This document shows positions 37,268 through 47,235 of a stretch of 64,000 bases of DNA, one piece after another. Numbering within the stretch: position 1 is the stretch's first letter; each line of letters starts with the position of its first letter. Origin of the DNA: an uncultured Marvinbryantia sp. (lineage in GTDB: Bacteria; Bacillota; Clostridia; Lachnospirales; Lachnospiraceae); assembly GCF_905201705.1 (NCBI RefSeq), contig NZ_CAJKOX010000023.1, positions 1 through 64,000 on the forward strand, in the 5' to 3' direction. Below the pieces are notes generated by a model. The model made no database searches. It saw nothing but the letters and a program-made list of their open reading frames with translations, and was not told the DNA's origin. A program made the translations under genes and the position numbers.

Positions 37268-39078
37268 TGACGGTTATCCAATATGTTTTGTATCTCGTCA
37301 TTCTTACAGCGCTGGCGATACCGCTTGGCGCTTACATAAAAAAAGTAATGTTTGGAGAAAAGACATTTTTGTCCAGGCTCCTTGTGCCCTGCGAAAACCT
37401 GGTTTACAAGGTAATGCGGGTCGATAAGGAAGAACAAATGAACTGGAAGAAGTACGCAGTCAGCGTACTGATCTTTTCCGGCATTGGGCTGGTATTTTTG
37501 TTCCTGCTTCAAATCCTGCAGGGAGTCCTTCCCGGCAATCCGCAGAGGCTTTCCGGTGTGAAATGGGATCTGGCCTTTAATACCGCTTCCAGTTTTGTGA
37601 CCAATACCAACTGGCAGGCATATTCCGGCGAGTCTACATTGAGTTACCTGACCCAGTCTTTGGGGCTTACGGTTCAAAACTTTGTCTCCGCCGCAACCGG
37701 AATCGCAGTTCTGTTTGCTCTGATCCGAGGTTTTATCAAAGTAAAAACTTCTGATCTTGGCAGCTTTTGGGTGGATATGACCCGTATCATCATCCATATT
37801 CTGATTCCGCTGAACCTTGTCATTTCTCTGCTGCTGGTGAGCGGCGGCGTGATCCAGAATCTGAAGGGTGCCCAAACAGTATCGCTGGTGGAGCCTATCG
37901 CAGTCAGCGCGGACGGAGAGATATTGGACGGCGCAGTGATCGACGAGGAAGCGGGAACAGTTATGGTAGATGGCATTCTTGTTCCTGACGCAGAGATTGT
38001 AACCGAACAGTTTGTACCCATGGGGCCTGCGGCAAGTCAGGTTGCCATTAAACAATCAGGTACCAACGGCGGCGGATTTATGGGTGTGAATTCCGCGCAC
38101 CCGCTGGAGAACCCAAACGCCTTTACCAATATCGTTGAGATGCTGTCTATTTTGCTGATCCCGGCAGCTCTTTGCTTCACCTTCGGCTCAGCAGTAAAAA
38201 ATAAAAAGCAAGGTGTGGCAATCTTTGCCGCCATGTTTATTTGCCTGTGCATCGCCCTTTCTTGCATCGCAGTCAGCGAACAGGCAGGTACGCCGCAGCT
38301 TGCACAGGACGGCGCAGTCAATATGACTATGAATGATCAGGCCGGAGGAAATATGGAAGGAAAAGAAACCCGTTTTGGCATTGCGACGTCCTCTACCTGG
38401 GCGGCATTTACCACCGCAGCTTCCAACGGATCTGTAAATTCCATGCACGATAGTTATACGCCTCTTGGCGGAATGATTACCATGCTGCTGATGCAGCTTG
38501 GCGAGGTGATCTTCGGCGGTACCGGCTGCGGTCTGTATGGAATGCTGGCATTCGCCATCCTGACGGTATTTATTGCCGGACTGATGGTGGGCAGGACGCC
38601 GGAATTTCTTGGCAAAAAAATTGAGCCATTTGAGATGAAGTGGGCGGTGCTGGTTTGTCTGGCTACGCCGATCGGAATTCTGGTGGGAAGCGGTATTGCG
38701 GCTGTGGTGCCCTCAGTTATGGACAGCCTGAACAATGGAGGGGCGCATGGCTTCTCAGAAATGCTGTACGCCTACAGTTCTGCCGGAGGCAATAACGGTT
38801 CAGCTTTTGCAGGCTTTAACGCCAACACGGTATTCTTAAATGTCAGCATTGGCCTTGTCATGCTGTTTGTAAGATTTTTGCCGGTTGTCGGTACGCTGGC
38901 CATTGCCGGAAGTCTGGCCGGGAAGAAGAGGATTGCCACAACTGCCGGTACACTGTCTACTACAAACGCCATGTTTGTATTCCTGTTGATTTTTGTCGTG
39001 CTGCTGATCGGTGCGCTCAGCTTTTTCCCGGCGCTGGCTCTTGGTCCGCTTGCTGAGTTCTTCGGCAGTCTTGCGTAA
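37264..39078 (+). CDS. kdpA: KdpA, potassium-selective channel-like subunit
   Basis: The protein has 604 residues and about ten membrane helices. Selectivity-loop sequences typical of the family are visible: NTNWQAYSGE, NGGGFMGVNSAHPLENP, and TSSTWAAFTTAASNGSVN. KdpA takes up potassium that KdpB pumps at very low external concentrations. It is slightly longer than the E. coli protein (557) because of an outer loop near 205-250 (EPIAVSADGEILDGAVID). The gene starts within kdpF and leads to kdpB after 13 bases. Confidence 0.97.
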   Translation: MMTVIQYVLYLVILTALAIPLGAYIKKVMFGEKTFLSRLLVPCENLVYKVMRVDKEEQMNWKKYAVSVLIFSGIGLVFLFLLQILQGVLPGNPQRLSGVKWDLAFNTASSFVTNTNWQAYSGESTLSYLTQSLGLTVQNFVSAATGIAVLFALIRGFIKVKTSDLGSFWVDMTRIIIHILIPLNLVISLLLVSGGVIQNLKGAQTVSLVEPIAVSADGEILDGAVIDEEAGTVMVDGILVPDAEIVTEQFVPMGPAASQVAIKQSGTNGGGFMGVNSAHPLENPNAFTNIVEMLSILLIPAALCFTFGSAVKNKKQGVAIFAAMFICLCIALSCIAVSEQAGTPQLAQDGAVNMTMNDQAGGNMEGKETRFGIATSSTWAAFTTAASNGSVNSMHDSYTPLGGMITMLLMQLGEVIFGGTGCGLYGMLAFAILTVFIAGLMVGRTPEFLGKKIEPFEMKWAVLVCLATPIGILVGSGIAAVVPSVMDSLNNGGAHGFSEMLYAYSSAGGNNGSAFAGFNANTVFLNVSIGLVMLFVRFLPVVGTLAIAGSLAGKKRIATTAGTLSTTNAMFVFLLIFVVLLIGALSFFPALALGPLAEFFGSLA

Positions 39079-39091
39079 AGGAGGGTAATAT

Positions 39092-41161
39092 ATGAGTTCA
39101 AAGCAAAAAAATGCTTTTGCCGATCAGAAAATGCTTGGCAGAGCAATCAAAGATTCTTTTATTAAGTTAAATCCGAAAACACAGGCTAAAAATCCGGTCA
39201 TGTTTCTGGTGTTCGTTTCTGCGATCCTGACCAGCGTTCTGTGGGGCGTGTCGCTTATTGGCATAAAAGATGCTCCTGGCGGTTTTACTTTGGCGATCGC
39301 CGTCATCCTTTGGTTTACGGTTCTGTTTGCCAACTTTGCGGAAGCGATTGCCGAAGGCAGAGGAAAGGCGCAGGCAGATTCACTGCGGGCTTCACGGAAA
39401 GATGTGGATGCACATAAGATTCCCTCTGCCGGGCAAAAGGAAAATATCACGGTGGTTCCTTCTGCGATGCTGAAAAAAGGTGAGCTGGTCATTGTGAAGG
39501 CCGGTGAACAGATTCCGGCAGACGGAGAAGTCATTGAGGGTGCTGCCTCTGTGGACGAAAGCGCCATCACCGGCGAATCCGCTCCGGTTATCCGGGAGGC
39601 AGGCGGGGATCGAAGCGCTGTGACCGGCGGAACTACCGTCCTGTCCGACTGGATCGTGGTGAAAGTGACCAGCGAGGCCGGCGAAAGCTTTCTGGACAAG
39701 ATGATTGCTATGGTTGAGGGCGCAGCGAGGAAAAAGACGCCAAATGAGATCGCCCTGCAGATTTTTCTGGTGGCACTGTCCATTATCTTTATTCTGGTAA
39801 CGGTGTCCCTTTATACTTATTCGATTTTTTCTGCAAAGCAGGCGGGCATAGAGAACCCCACATCCGTAACCACGCTGGTAGCTCTCCTGGTCTGCCTTGC
39901 ACCTACCACCATCGGCGCCCTGCTCTCTGCCATCGGGATCGCAGGGATGTCAAGGCTCAATCAGGCCAATGTCCTTGCCATGAGCGGCAGGGCCATTGAA
40001 GCAGCCGGTGACGTGGACATTCTGATGCTCGATAAAACCGGAACCATCACTTTGGGCAACCGGCAGGCTTCGGAATTTATTCCGGTGGATGGCGTCAGCG
40101 TCAAAGAGCTGGCGGATGCCGCACAGCTTTCTTCCCTGGCAGATGAGACGCCGGAAGGCAGAAGCGTTGTGGTACTGGCAAAGGAGCAATTCGGAATTCG
40201 CGGCAGAAGCCTTCAGGACAAGGGAATGAAGTTTATTCCGTTTACCGCTGTGACCCGTATGAGCGGCGTGGACTATGACGGCAATGAGATCCGCAAAGGT
40301 GCGGCAGATGCCATGCAGGCATATGTCATCCTTGCAGGCGGCACATATTCTGAGGAATGTGACAAGGTTGTCAAGTCTGTTGCTTCCAAAGGCGGCACCC
40401 CTCTGGTGGTGGCGAAGAACCACAAAATACTCGGCGTGATCTACCTGAAGGATATTATCAAGCAGGGCGTAAAGGAGAAATTTGCGGACCTGCGGAAAAT
40501 GGGAATCAAGACCATTATGATTACCGGCGATAATCCGATCACCGCCGCAGCGATTGCCGCAGAAGCGGGTGTGGATGATTTCCTTGCAGAGGCGACGCCG
40601 GAGGGGAAGCTTTCCATGATCCGCGACTTTCAGGCCAAAGGTCACTTAGTTGCCATGACCGGTGACGGAACCAATGACGCCCCTGCGCTGGCCCAGGCCG
40701 ACGTGGCGGTGGCCATGAACAGCGGTACCCAGGCGGCAAAAGAAGCCGGCAACATGGTGGATCTGGATTCTTCCCCCACCAAACTGATTGAAATTGTTCG
40801 TATAGGCAAGCAGCTTCTGATGACCCGTGGGAGCCTGACGACCTTTTCCATTGCCAATGATGTGGCGAAATATTTTGCCATTATCCCGGCGCTGTTTATG
40901 GGATTATATCCGCAGCTTTCCGCTTTGAACATTATGGGACTTCATTCCTCACAGAGCGCAGTGCTTTCTGCCATTATCTACAATGCGTTGATTATCATTG
41001 CCCTGATCCCGCTTGCGCTTAAGGGCGTGAAATACCGTGAGGTTTCCGCAGGAAAGCTTTTGTCCCGGAATCTGCTGATTTACGGGTTGGGCGGTCTGAT
41101 CGCGCCGTTCATCTTTATAAAGCTGATCGATGTTCTGCTGGTTTTAGCCGGCTTAGTCTAA
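39092..41161 (+). CDS. kdpB: KdpB, P-type ATPase subunit
   Basis: The protein has 689 residues. It shows TGESAPV in the actuator domain, DKTGT with the phosphorylated Asp near 313, KGAADAM in the nucleotide domain, and TGDGTNDAPALAQADV in the phosphorylation domain. The potassium/ion-site helix CLAPTTIG is intact. KdpB hydrolyses ATP to drive uptake through KdpA. The start has AAAGGAGG upstream. Confidence 0.97.
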   Translation: MSSKQKNAFADQKMLGRAIKDSFIKLNPKTQAKNPVMFLVFVSAILTSVLWGVSLIGIKDAPGGFTLAIAVILWFTVLFANFAEAIAEGRGKAQADSLRASRKDVDAHKIPSAGQKENITVVPSAMLKKGELVIVKAGEQIPADGEVIEGAASVDESAITGESAPVIREAGGDRSAVTGGTTVLSDWIVVKVTSEAGESFLDKMIAMVEGAARKKTPNEIALQIFLVALSIIFILVTVSLYTYSIFSAKQAGIENPTSVTTLVALLVCLAPTTIGALLSAIGIAGMSRLNQANVLAMSGRAIEAAGDVDILMLDKTGTITLGNRQASEFIPVDGVSVKELADAAQLSSLADETPEGRSVVVLAKEQFGIRGRSLQDKGMKFIPFTAVTRMSGVDYDGNEIRKGAADAMQAYVILAGGTYSEECDKVVKSVASKGGTPLVVAKNHKILGVIYLKDIIKQGVKEKFADLRKMGIKTIMITGDNPITAAAIAAEAGVDDFLAEATPEGKLSMIRDFQAKGHLVAMTGDGTNDAPALAQADVAVAMNSGTQAAKEAGNMVDLDSSPTKLIEIVRIGKQLLMTRGSLTTFSIANDVAKYFAIIPALFMGLYPQLSALNIMGLHSSQSAVLSAIIYNALIIIALIPLALKGVKYREVSAGKLLSRNLLIYGLGGLIAPFIFIKLIDVLLVLAGLV

Positions 41162-41177
41162 AAGGAGGCATAAAATT

Positions 41178-41783
41178 ATGAAAATGGTAAAGTCGGTTTT
41201 ACCGAAGGCTCTGATGATCTTTTTGATTTTTTCGGTTGTGTGCGGCATTCTTTACACGGGTGTTGTTACCGGACTGGCGCAATTACTTTTCCCGGATAAG
41301 GCAAACGGCAGCATCATTGAAGTGGATGGCAAAAAGTACGGCTGCGAGCTTCTGGGCCAGCAATATATGGACGATGCCCATATGTGGGGCAGAATTATGA
41401 ACATTGATGTTTCCACTTATAAGGACGGGGACGGAAATATTCTGATGTATGCGGCTCCATCCAATCTTTCCCCCGCCAGCGGGGAATATGAGGAGCTGGT
41501 TGCGCAGCGGGTAGAAAAGCTGCGGGCAGCTAACCCTGATATGGACGAAACCGCGATCCCTGTGGATCTGGTCACCTGTTCCGGAAGCGGCCTCGACCCA
41601 CATATCTCTCCGGCGGCTGCCGAATATCAGGCGGCACGCATTGCCGATGCCAGAGGGATCACGGAGGATGAGGTGCGTACAGTCATTGATCAGTGTACAT
41701 CAGGCAGGTTCCTTGGAGTTTTCGGCGAGGAAACAGTGAATGTTCTCAGAGTCAACCTGATGCTGGATGGTATTATGAAATGA
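41178..41783 (+). CDS. kdpC: KdpC, accessory subunit
   Basis: The protein has 201 residues. One N-terminal membrane helix (about 10-32) precedes an outer domain with LLGQQYMDDAHMWGR, SGSGLDPHISPAAAEYQ and VNVLRVNLML, all KdpC hallmarks. It sits at the interface of KdpA and KdpB. The AAAGGAGG site overlaps the end of kdpB. Confidence 0.96.
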   Translation: MKMVKSVLPKALMIFLIFSVVCGILYTGVVTGLAQLLFPDKANGSIIEVDGKKYGCELLGQQYMDDAHMWGRIMNIDVSTYKDGDGNILMYAAPSNLSPASGEYEELVAQRVEKLRAANPDMDETAIPVDLVTCSGSGLDPHISPAAAEYQAARIADARGITEDEVRTVIDQCTSGRFLGVFGEETVNVLRVNLMLDGIMK

Positions 41784-41939
41784 GGCGTCTTTATACCGTC
41801 TTAATACGGATATAAATATTCTTTTACCTTCTTTATCAGATGAAGCGTATGATAAAGACCAGATAATGATTTTGCTGCATTGTCCGGGTGGGGCTACCTG
41901 GATGTGCTGTAGGAATGCGCAGGAAAGAGGTAACATACG

Positions 41940-42587
41940 ATGAAATCTATACTTTTAATTGGGTTAGGACGATTTGGCCGGCATATTGCCATACACTTGA
42001 ATGAACTGAAACATCAGGTTATGGCGGTAGACCATGTGGAGGAACGGGTAGATGCAGTACTGCCCTATGTAACAAATGCGCAGATCGGTGACAGCACAAA
42101 CGCAGCTTTTCTGGAATCTCTGGGAATCAGAAATTACGACGTCTGCATTGTGGCCATTGGAAATGATTTTCAAAGTTCTCTGGAAACCACCTCTCTGCTC
42201 AAAGAACTTGGCGCAAAAATGGTGGTATCCAGGGCGGCCAGAGATGTGCAGGCAAAGTTTCTCCTGCGCAACGGTGCAGACGAGGTGGTCTACCCTGAAA
42301 AGCAGCTTGCAAAATGGACAGCCATCCGTTACAGCGCCGATCACATTTTAGATTACATAGAGCTGGACGAGGAACATGCCATCTTTGAAATACCGGTTCC
42401 GGAAGCCTGGGCAGGCAAGACCATTGGGCAGATCGATATTCGTAAGAAATACAACATTAACATTATGGGAATCAGAAAAAACGGTCATCTGGATCTTTCC
42501 GTTTCTTCCAATGCGGCACTGGAATCAAAGAGCACGATGCTGGTGCTTGGGCGAAACAGAGAAATTCAGAAATACTTCCGTATTTGA
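41940..42587 (+). CDS. TrkA/KtrA-like RCK potassium-regulator protein
   Basis: The protein has 215 residues. The Rossmann NAD(H)-binding fold shows LLIGLGRFGRHIA with AVDH ending its second strand. The C-terminal TrkA_C domain covers about 140-212. Such proteins gate Trk/Ktr potassium channels through nucleotides or c-di-AMP. No TrkH/KtrB channel gene is adjacent. The gene lies 156 bases after kdpC and before kdpD, so it probably connects Kdp expression with other potassium uptake, either as a partner of a distant channel or as part of the kdp system. Confidence 0.9.
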   Translation: MKSILLIGLGRFGRHIAIHLNELKHQVMAVDHVEERVDAVLPYVTNAQIGDSTNAAFLESLGIRNYDVCIVAIGNDFQSSLETTSLLKELGAKMVVSRAARDVQAKFLLRNGADEVVYPEKQLAKWTAIRYSADHILDYIELDEEHAIFEIPVPEAWAGKTIGQIDIRKKYNINIMGIRKNGHLDLSVSSNAALESKSTMLVLGRNREIQKYFRI

Positions 42588-42644
42588 CCCCAGATAAGCA
42601 TTCCTCCGCTTTACGTTCCTCATTTCATCTTGGGAGGTGAGACT

Positions 42645-43166
42645 ATGCAGTATATGCTATTGCTTGCGGCGGTTATAGCAATTTTTGCTTTTTGCTGGTT
42701 TCTGATGGGAAAGCTGGATTGTTTTCTTGAATCGGATCATCATAAGCAGGAATTGCAGTTTTCATCCGGCGAGGATACTCTGCGGCTGGGCTTTTGTGAT
42801 CCAATGGTTGCAGACAGTATTACCAGTATCCTTGAGCAATATTCCAAATTGTACCCGGAGGTATCTGTTCGCATTTTTGGCGGATCAGAGGAAAAATTGC
42901 TGAAAGGACTCTCTGCCGGGAAATTTGATGTGATTTTTTTGCCGGGAAATGCTGAAATTCCCGCTCATATATATTATAATTCAAAAATAATCTCTCTGAA
43001 TTACACGCCTGTCATAATGAAATATGGCGGCCTGCCCATTGAACCGATCGCAGACGGACATATCAGTCAGAAGGTGCTATGGCCTGGTGAAGCCGCATAC
43101 ACTGCCGCCGGTTCTTTTATGAAATGTCTGGAAGCTTACTTCGCTGCGCCTGCACTGGGAAAATAG
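42645..43166 (+). CDS. Membrane-tethered protein with a LysR-effector-like domain
   Basis: The protein has 173 residues. A single N-terminal helix (MQYMLLLAAVIAIFAFCWFL) precedes a domain resembling the first lobe of a LysR effector or periplasmic-binding fold: LRLGFCDPMVADSITSILEQYSKLYPEV ends with a strand and GLSAGKFDVIFLPG. There is no helix-turn-helix. The start at 42645 has GGGAGGTGA upstream. It sits between the TrkA-like gene and kdpD, on the same strand. The family is not recognised. A sensor or accessory for KdpD is inferred only from position. The domain may face either side of the membrane. Confidence 0.65.
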   Translation: MQYMLLLAAVIAIFAFCWFLMGKLDCFLESDHHKQELQFSSGEDTLRLGFCDPMVADSITSILEQYSKLYPEVSVRIFGGSEEKLLKGLSAGKFDVIFLPGNAEIPAHIYYNSKIISLNYTPVIMKYGGLPIEPIADGHISQKVLWPGEAAYTAAGSFMKCLEAYFAAPALGK

Positions 43167-43221
43167 GAATTCAAAAAGTGAAGCGTTTGCGAAGGGGCCC
43201 GGATGGCAAGGAGGAGTGCAA

Positions 43222-45924
43222 ATGGAAATGCCAAGACAAAACCCGGATCAGCTTTTAAGAGCGATCCGAAATGATACAGAAAGTGAAAAGAGGGGCAAGC
43301 TGAAGATTTTCTTTGGTTATGCCGCAGGCGTAGGAAAAACCTATGCCATGCTGCAGGCAGCGCATCTGGCGAAAGCAAATGGAGCCGACGTGGTTGCCGG
43401 GTATATTGAACCTCATTCCAGACCGCAGACCTCGGCTCTCCTGGAGGGACTTGAACAGATTCCCGCAAAGCAGGTGTTTTATGGTGAGATGACCCTCCGG
43501 GAGTTTGATATTGACAGTGCGCTGAAGCGGAAACCGAGGCTGATCCTGGTAGATGAACTGGCGCATACCAATGCCGAGGGCAGCCGTCATGCCAAGCGTT
43601 ATCAGGATGTGCAGGAACTTTTGAACGCCGGGATCGATGTTTATACTACTGTCAATGTCCAGCATATTGAGAGCCTGAATGACACGGTTGCTTCCATTAC
43701 TGGCATTTGGGTGCGGGAGCGTATTCCGGATTCTGTATTTGACCAGGCGGATCAGGTGGAACTGGTGGATATCGAACCGACCGAGCTTCTGGAGCGCATG
43801 GCAAGCGGAAATATCTATCAGGAAGAGCAGGCAGAGCGGGCGGCAGCGGGCTTTTTTACAGTGGAAAATCTGACCGCTTTGAGGGAAATTGCATTACGCC
43901 GCTGTGCGGATCGGGTCAACCTGCTGACGGAGAGTACCAGGATTCAGAATCGTGGCGATTATCACACTGATGAGCATATTTTGGTGTGCCTCTCGTCCTC
44001 TCCATCCAACGCGAAGATCATCCGTACCGCTGCCAGAATGGCACGGGCGTTCCGCGGAAACTTTACGGCTCTTTTCGTGGAAACGGCTGCCACTGCCGAA
44101 ATGAGTGAAGATGACAAGAAACGCCTGCGGGATAATATCCGATTGGCAGGGCAGCTTGGCGCACATATTGAGACCGTTTACGGCGAGGATGTTCCTTATC
44201 AGATCGCGGAATTTGCAAGGCTTTCCGGCGTTTCTAAAATTGTAATCGGGCGGAGTACGGCCACGAGAAAAAGTATATTCAGCAAGCCGACGCTGACGGA
44301 ACATTTGATTGCCAACGCACCCAATCTGGATATTCATGTAATCCCGGATACAGGGTCCGGGACTGTCTGCCAGAAGCATAGGAATAAAATGTTTCATGTA
44401 ACCGCTATGCCGGTTCGAGATCTGGTAAAGAGTATTCTCGTCCTGCTGGCTTCCACCTTAGTCGGATATGTGTTTTACACGATGGGCTTTTCCGAGGCCA
44501 ATATCGTGTCTGTATATATTTTTGGTGTTTTGGTTATCTCCGTTATCACAACGAGCCGCTTTTGCGGGGCGATAGCGTCTATTGTAAGCGTGCTGGTGTT
44601 TAATTTTTTCTTTACCGTTCCGCGCTTTACCTTTCGCTTCAGCAATCCGAATTACCTGGTGACTTTTCCTATTATGTTCATGGTAGCGTTGCTGACCGGA
44701 TCACTTGCCACACGTCTGAAAGATAATGCAAAACAATCTGCCAATGCAGCCTATCGGACAAAGATTTTGTTTGAAACGAATCAACTTCTCCAACGGGAAA
44801 CGGATGAGCAGGCAGTTATAGAAGCTACTGCGGGACAGCTCCTGAAATTGCTGCGAAAGGATATTGTGGTCTACCTGGCAAATGGGCAGGAGCTTGATTC
44901 TCCCAGTATTTTTCGGACGCCGGACAGTAATCAGTGCGAATTGATTTCCGAAAATGAAAAAGCGGTCGCCGCATGGGTGCTGCGGAACAACAAGCACGCC
45001 GGAGCGACCACCAACACTTTATCCAGCGCGAAATGCTTGTATCTGGCCATTCGGGTGGGCAGACAGGTGTATGGTGTTGTGGGAATTGCAATGAACGAGA
45101 TTCCTCTGGATTCTTTTGAAAACAGCGTCCTGCTGTCTATTCTCGGTGAGTGTGCCCTGGCATTAGAAAACATCAAAAACGCCCGGGAAAAAGAAGAAGC
45201 CGCAATTCTGGCCAGAAATGAGCAGCTTCGTGCGAACCTGCTTCGGGCTATTTCTCATGATCTGCGTACACCGCTCACGTCCATTTCCGGGAACGCCGAC
45301 AACCTGCTGGCTAACTATCAAAAAATGGATGATGCTACGAGAAAACGGACGTTTACAGACATTTATGACGATTCCATGTGGCTGATCAATCTGGTAGAGA
45401 ATCTGCTGGCAATTACCAGAATCGAGGGCGGCCAGGTTCATCTGACGCAGACTGTGGAGCTGATGGATGAAGTGGTCTCAGAAGCTCTGCGGCATATCAA
45501 CCGCAAAAGTAAGGAACATATCATCCATGTCAGCTCCTCTGAGGAGTTGATCCTCGCAAGCATTGATGCTAAACTGATTGTCCAGGTTATCATCAATTTG
45601 CTGGATAATGCCATCAAGTATACACCGCCCGGCTCAGTGATCGAAATCCATACGGAGAAGAACAAAGAGTCACATCAGGTCGTTGTTTCTGTTTCTGACG
45701 ATGGTCCGGGCATTCCCGATGACCAAAAGCCGCATATTTTTGATATGTTTTACAGCGGAGCCAATAAAATTGCAGACAGCCGAAGAAGTCTCGGGCTGGG
45801 CCTTTCGCTGTGCAAATCCATTGTCACTGCTCACGGAGGAACTATATGGGTAACCGATCATGACCCGAAAGGAACCGTCTTTACATTTACATTACCAGCA
45901 GGGGAGGTTGAACTGCATGAATAA
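43222..45924 (+). CDS. kdpD: KdpD sensor histidine kinase
   Basis: The protein has 900 residues. The N-terminal KdpD domain holds a Walker-type GYAAGVGKTYAML and VDELAHTNAEGSRHAKRYQD. A USP-like domain follows (ILVCLSSSP ... IVIGRS, about 250-370), the site that binds c-di-AMP in some Firmicutes. Four membrane helices (about 395-500), a GAF-like region, HisKA (SHDLRTPLTSISG) and HATPase (NLLDNAIKY, DDGPGIPD, GLGLSLCKSI) complete it. The ATG at 43222 has AAGGAGG seven bases upstream; a GTG at 43216 would add two residues. It phosphorylates KdpE when potassium is low. Confidence 0.96.
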   Translation: MEMPRQNPDQLLRAIRNDTESEKRGKLKIFFGYAAGVGKTYAMLQAAHLAKANGADVVAGYIEPHSRPQTSALLEGLEQIPAKQVFYGEMTLREFDIDSALKRKPRLILVDELAHTNAEGSRHAKRYQDVQELLNAGIDVYTTVNVQHIESLNDTVASITGIWVRERIPDSVFDQADQVELVDIEPTELLERMASGNIYQEEQAERAAAGFFTVENLTALREIALRRCADRVNLLTESTRIQNRGDYHTDEHILVCLSSSPSNAKIIRTAARMARAFRGNFTALFVETAATAEMSEDDKKRLRDNIRLAGQLGAHIETVYGEDVPYQIAEFARLSGVSKIVIGRSTATRKSIFSKPTLTEHLIANAPNLDIHVIPDTGSGTVCQKHRNKMFHVTAMPVRDLVKSILVLLASTLVGYVFYTMGFSEANIVSVYIFGVLVISVITTSRFCGAIASIVSVLVFNFFFTVPRFTFRFSNPNYLVTFPIMFMVALLTGSLATRLKDNAKQSANAAYRTKILFETNQLLQRETDEQAVIEATAGQLLKLLRKDIVVYLANGQELDSPSIFRTPDSNQCELISENEKAVAAWVLRNNKHAGATTNTLSSAKCLYLAIRVGRQVYGVVGIAMNEIPLDSFENSVLLSILGECALALENIKNAREKEEAAILARNEQLRANLLRAISHDLRTPLTSISGNADNLLANYQKMDDATRKRTFTDIYDDSMWLINLVENLLAITRIEGGQVHLTQTVELMDEVVSEALRHINRKSKEHIIHVSSSEELILASIDAKLIVQVIINLLDNAIKYTPPGSVIEIHTEKNKESHQVVVSVSDDGPGIPDDQKPHIFDMFYSGANKIADSRRSLGLGLSLCKSIVTAHGGTIWVTDHDPKGTVFTFTLPAGEVELHE

Positions 45925-46618
45925 ACCTTTAATATTGGTTGTGGAGGATGACCCTCCGGTACGCAACCTGATTACAACGACATTAAAAACCAATGATTAT
46001 CGCTATCTGGTCGCAGCGAATGGAGAAGCTGCAATTCTCGAAGCATCTTCCCATAATCCGGATATTGTCTTATTGGATCTTGGCCTGCCGGATATGGACG
46101 GCGTACAGGTAATCCAAAATATCCGTTCGTGGTCAAATCTGCCGATTATCGTTATCAGCGCCCGCAGCGAGGATAACGATAAGATCGAGGCGCTGGATGC
46201 CGGCGCTGACGATTACCTGACCAAGCCTTTTTCTGTGGAAGAACTGCTGGCACGACTTCGGGTCACGCAAAGAAGGCTTTCCTATATGACGGCGGAGATA
46301 CTGGCGGCGAGCTCTGTCTTTGTCAATGGAAAACTGAAGGTAGACTATGCCGGCGGATGCGCATATCTGGATGGCCAGGAGCTGCACCTGACACCGATTG
46401 AGTATAAGTTGCTGTGTCTGCTGTCCAAGAATGTGGGAAAGGTATTGACGCACACCTTTATCACACAAAATATCTGGGGACGGAGCTGGGATAATGATAT
46501 TGCTTCCCTCCGCGTCTTTATGGCAACGCTGAGAAAAAAACTGGAGCCATCGCCGGATTCTGCGCAGTATATCCAGACCCACATTGGTGTGGGTTACCGG
46601 ATGATGAAGGTGGAATAA
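45917..46618 (+). CDS. kdpE: KdpE response regulator
   Basis: The protein has 233 residues. The receiver domain shows VEDDPPVR, the phospho-Asp in VLLDLGLPDMDG and YLTKPF. A winged-helix output domain ends GVGYRM. It overlaps kdpD by eight bases, and the GGGGAGG ribosome site lies inside kdpD, giving tight coupling. It activates kdpFABC. As its genes are downstream on the same strand, the system may amplify itself. Confidence 0.96.
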   Translation: MNKPLILVVEDDPPVRNLITTTLKTNDYRYLVAANGEAAILEASSHNPDIVLLDLGLPDMDGVQVIQNIRSWSNLPIIVISARSEDNDKIEALDAGADDYLTKPFSVEELLARLRVTQRRLSYMTAEILAASSVFVNGKLKVDYAGGCAYLDGQELHLTPIEYKLLCLLSKNVGKVLTHTFITQNIWGRSWDNDIASLRVFMATLRKKLEPSPDSAQYIQTHIGVGYRMMKVE

Positions 46619-46757
46619 TCGGAAAAACAGGAATCTCCTTTTCTGATAGACTTAAATGACAACTTCTGATAAAATGTTAATAGCTGAGTTATTGCAAAGG
46701 CATGGCTCAAAATAATCGCTATGTAAAGAGTCTGCGAAAGAATGAGGAGAATGAAAA

Positions 46758-47225
46758 ATGTCACTGGAGAGAGTAAAAGCATATCTGGAAACGGAAGGAA
46801 TTCTGGATAGATTAAAGGTATTTCATGAATCAAGCGCCACGGTGGAGCTGGCGGCGCAGGCACTTGGCTGCGAACCGGCGCGGATCGCGAAAACAATGTC
46901 GTTTTTGCTGGGAGATGAGGCGATCCTGATCATCACAGCGGGCGATGTAAAGATAGATAACAAAAAGTTTAAGGAACAATTTCATCAGAAGGCGAAGATG
47001 ATACCGGGCGACCTGGTGGAGCAGTATATCGGACATGCGCCGGGCGGCGTCTGCCCGTTTGCGATCAGGGAACACGTTCCGGTATACATGGACGTGTCTC
47101 TGAAACGTTTTGAAATCGTATATCCTGCAGGCGGCGACGCGCACAGTGCGGTCGAGCTGACGCCCGCGGAGCTGGAGAAATATTCCCGGAGCTGCGGATG
47201 GGTGGATGTGTGCAGGGAGCGGTGA
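46758..47225 (+). CDS. YbaK/EbsC-family aminoacyl-tRNA deacylase
   Basis: The protein has 155 residues and a single YbaK domain. It shows AKTMSFLLGDEAILIITAGD, the lysine of VKIDNKKFKE and GHAPGGVCPFAI. Family members hydrolyse mischarged tRNAs, such as Cys-tRNA(Pro), in trans. This protein belongs to the broad group whose tRNA target is not predictable from sequence. The gene has its own ribosome site (GAGGAG) and ends ten bases before the macrodomain gene, probably in one transcript. Confidence 0.88.
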   Translation: MSLERVKAYLETEGILDRLKVFHESSATVELAAQALGCEPARIAKTMSFLLGDEAILIITAGDVKIDNKKFKEQFHQKAKMIPGDLVEQYIGHAPGGVCPFAIREHVPVYMDVSLKRFEIVYPAGGDAHSAVELTPAELEKYSRSCGWVDVCRER

Positions 47226-47235
47226 GGAGGACGTT

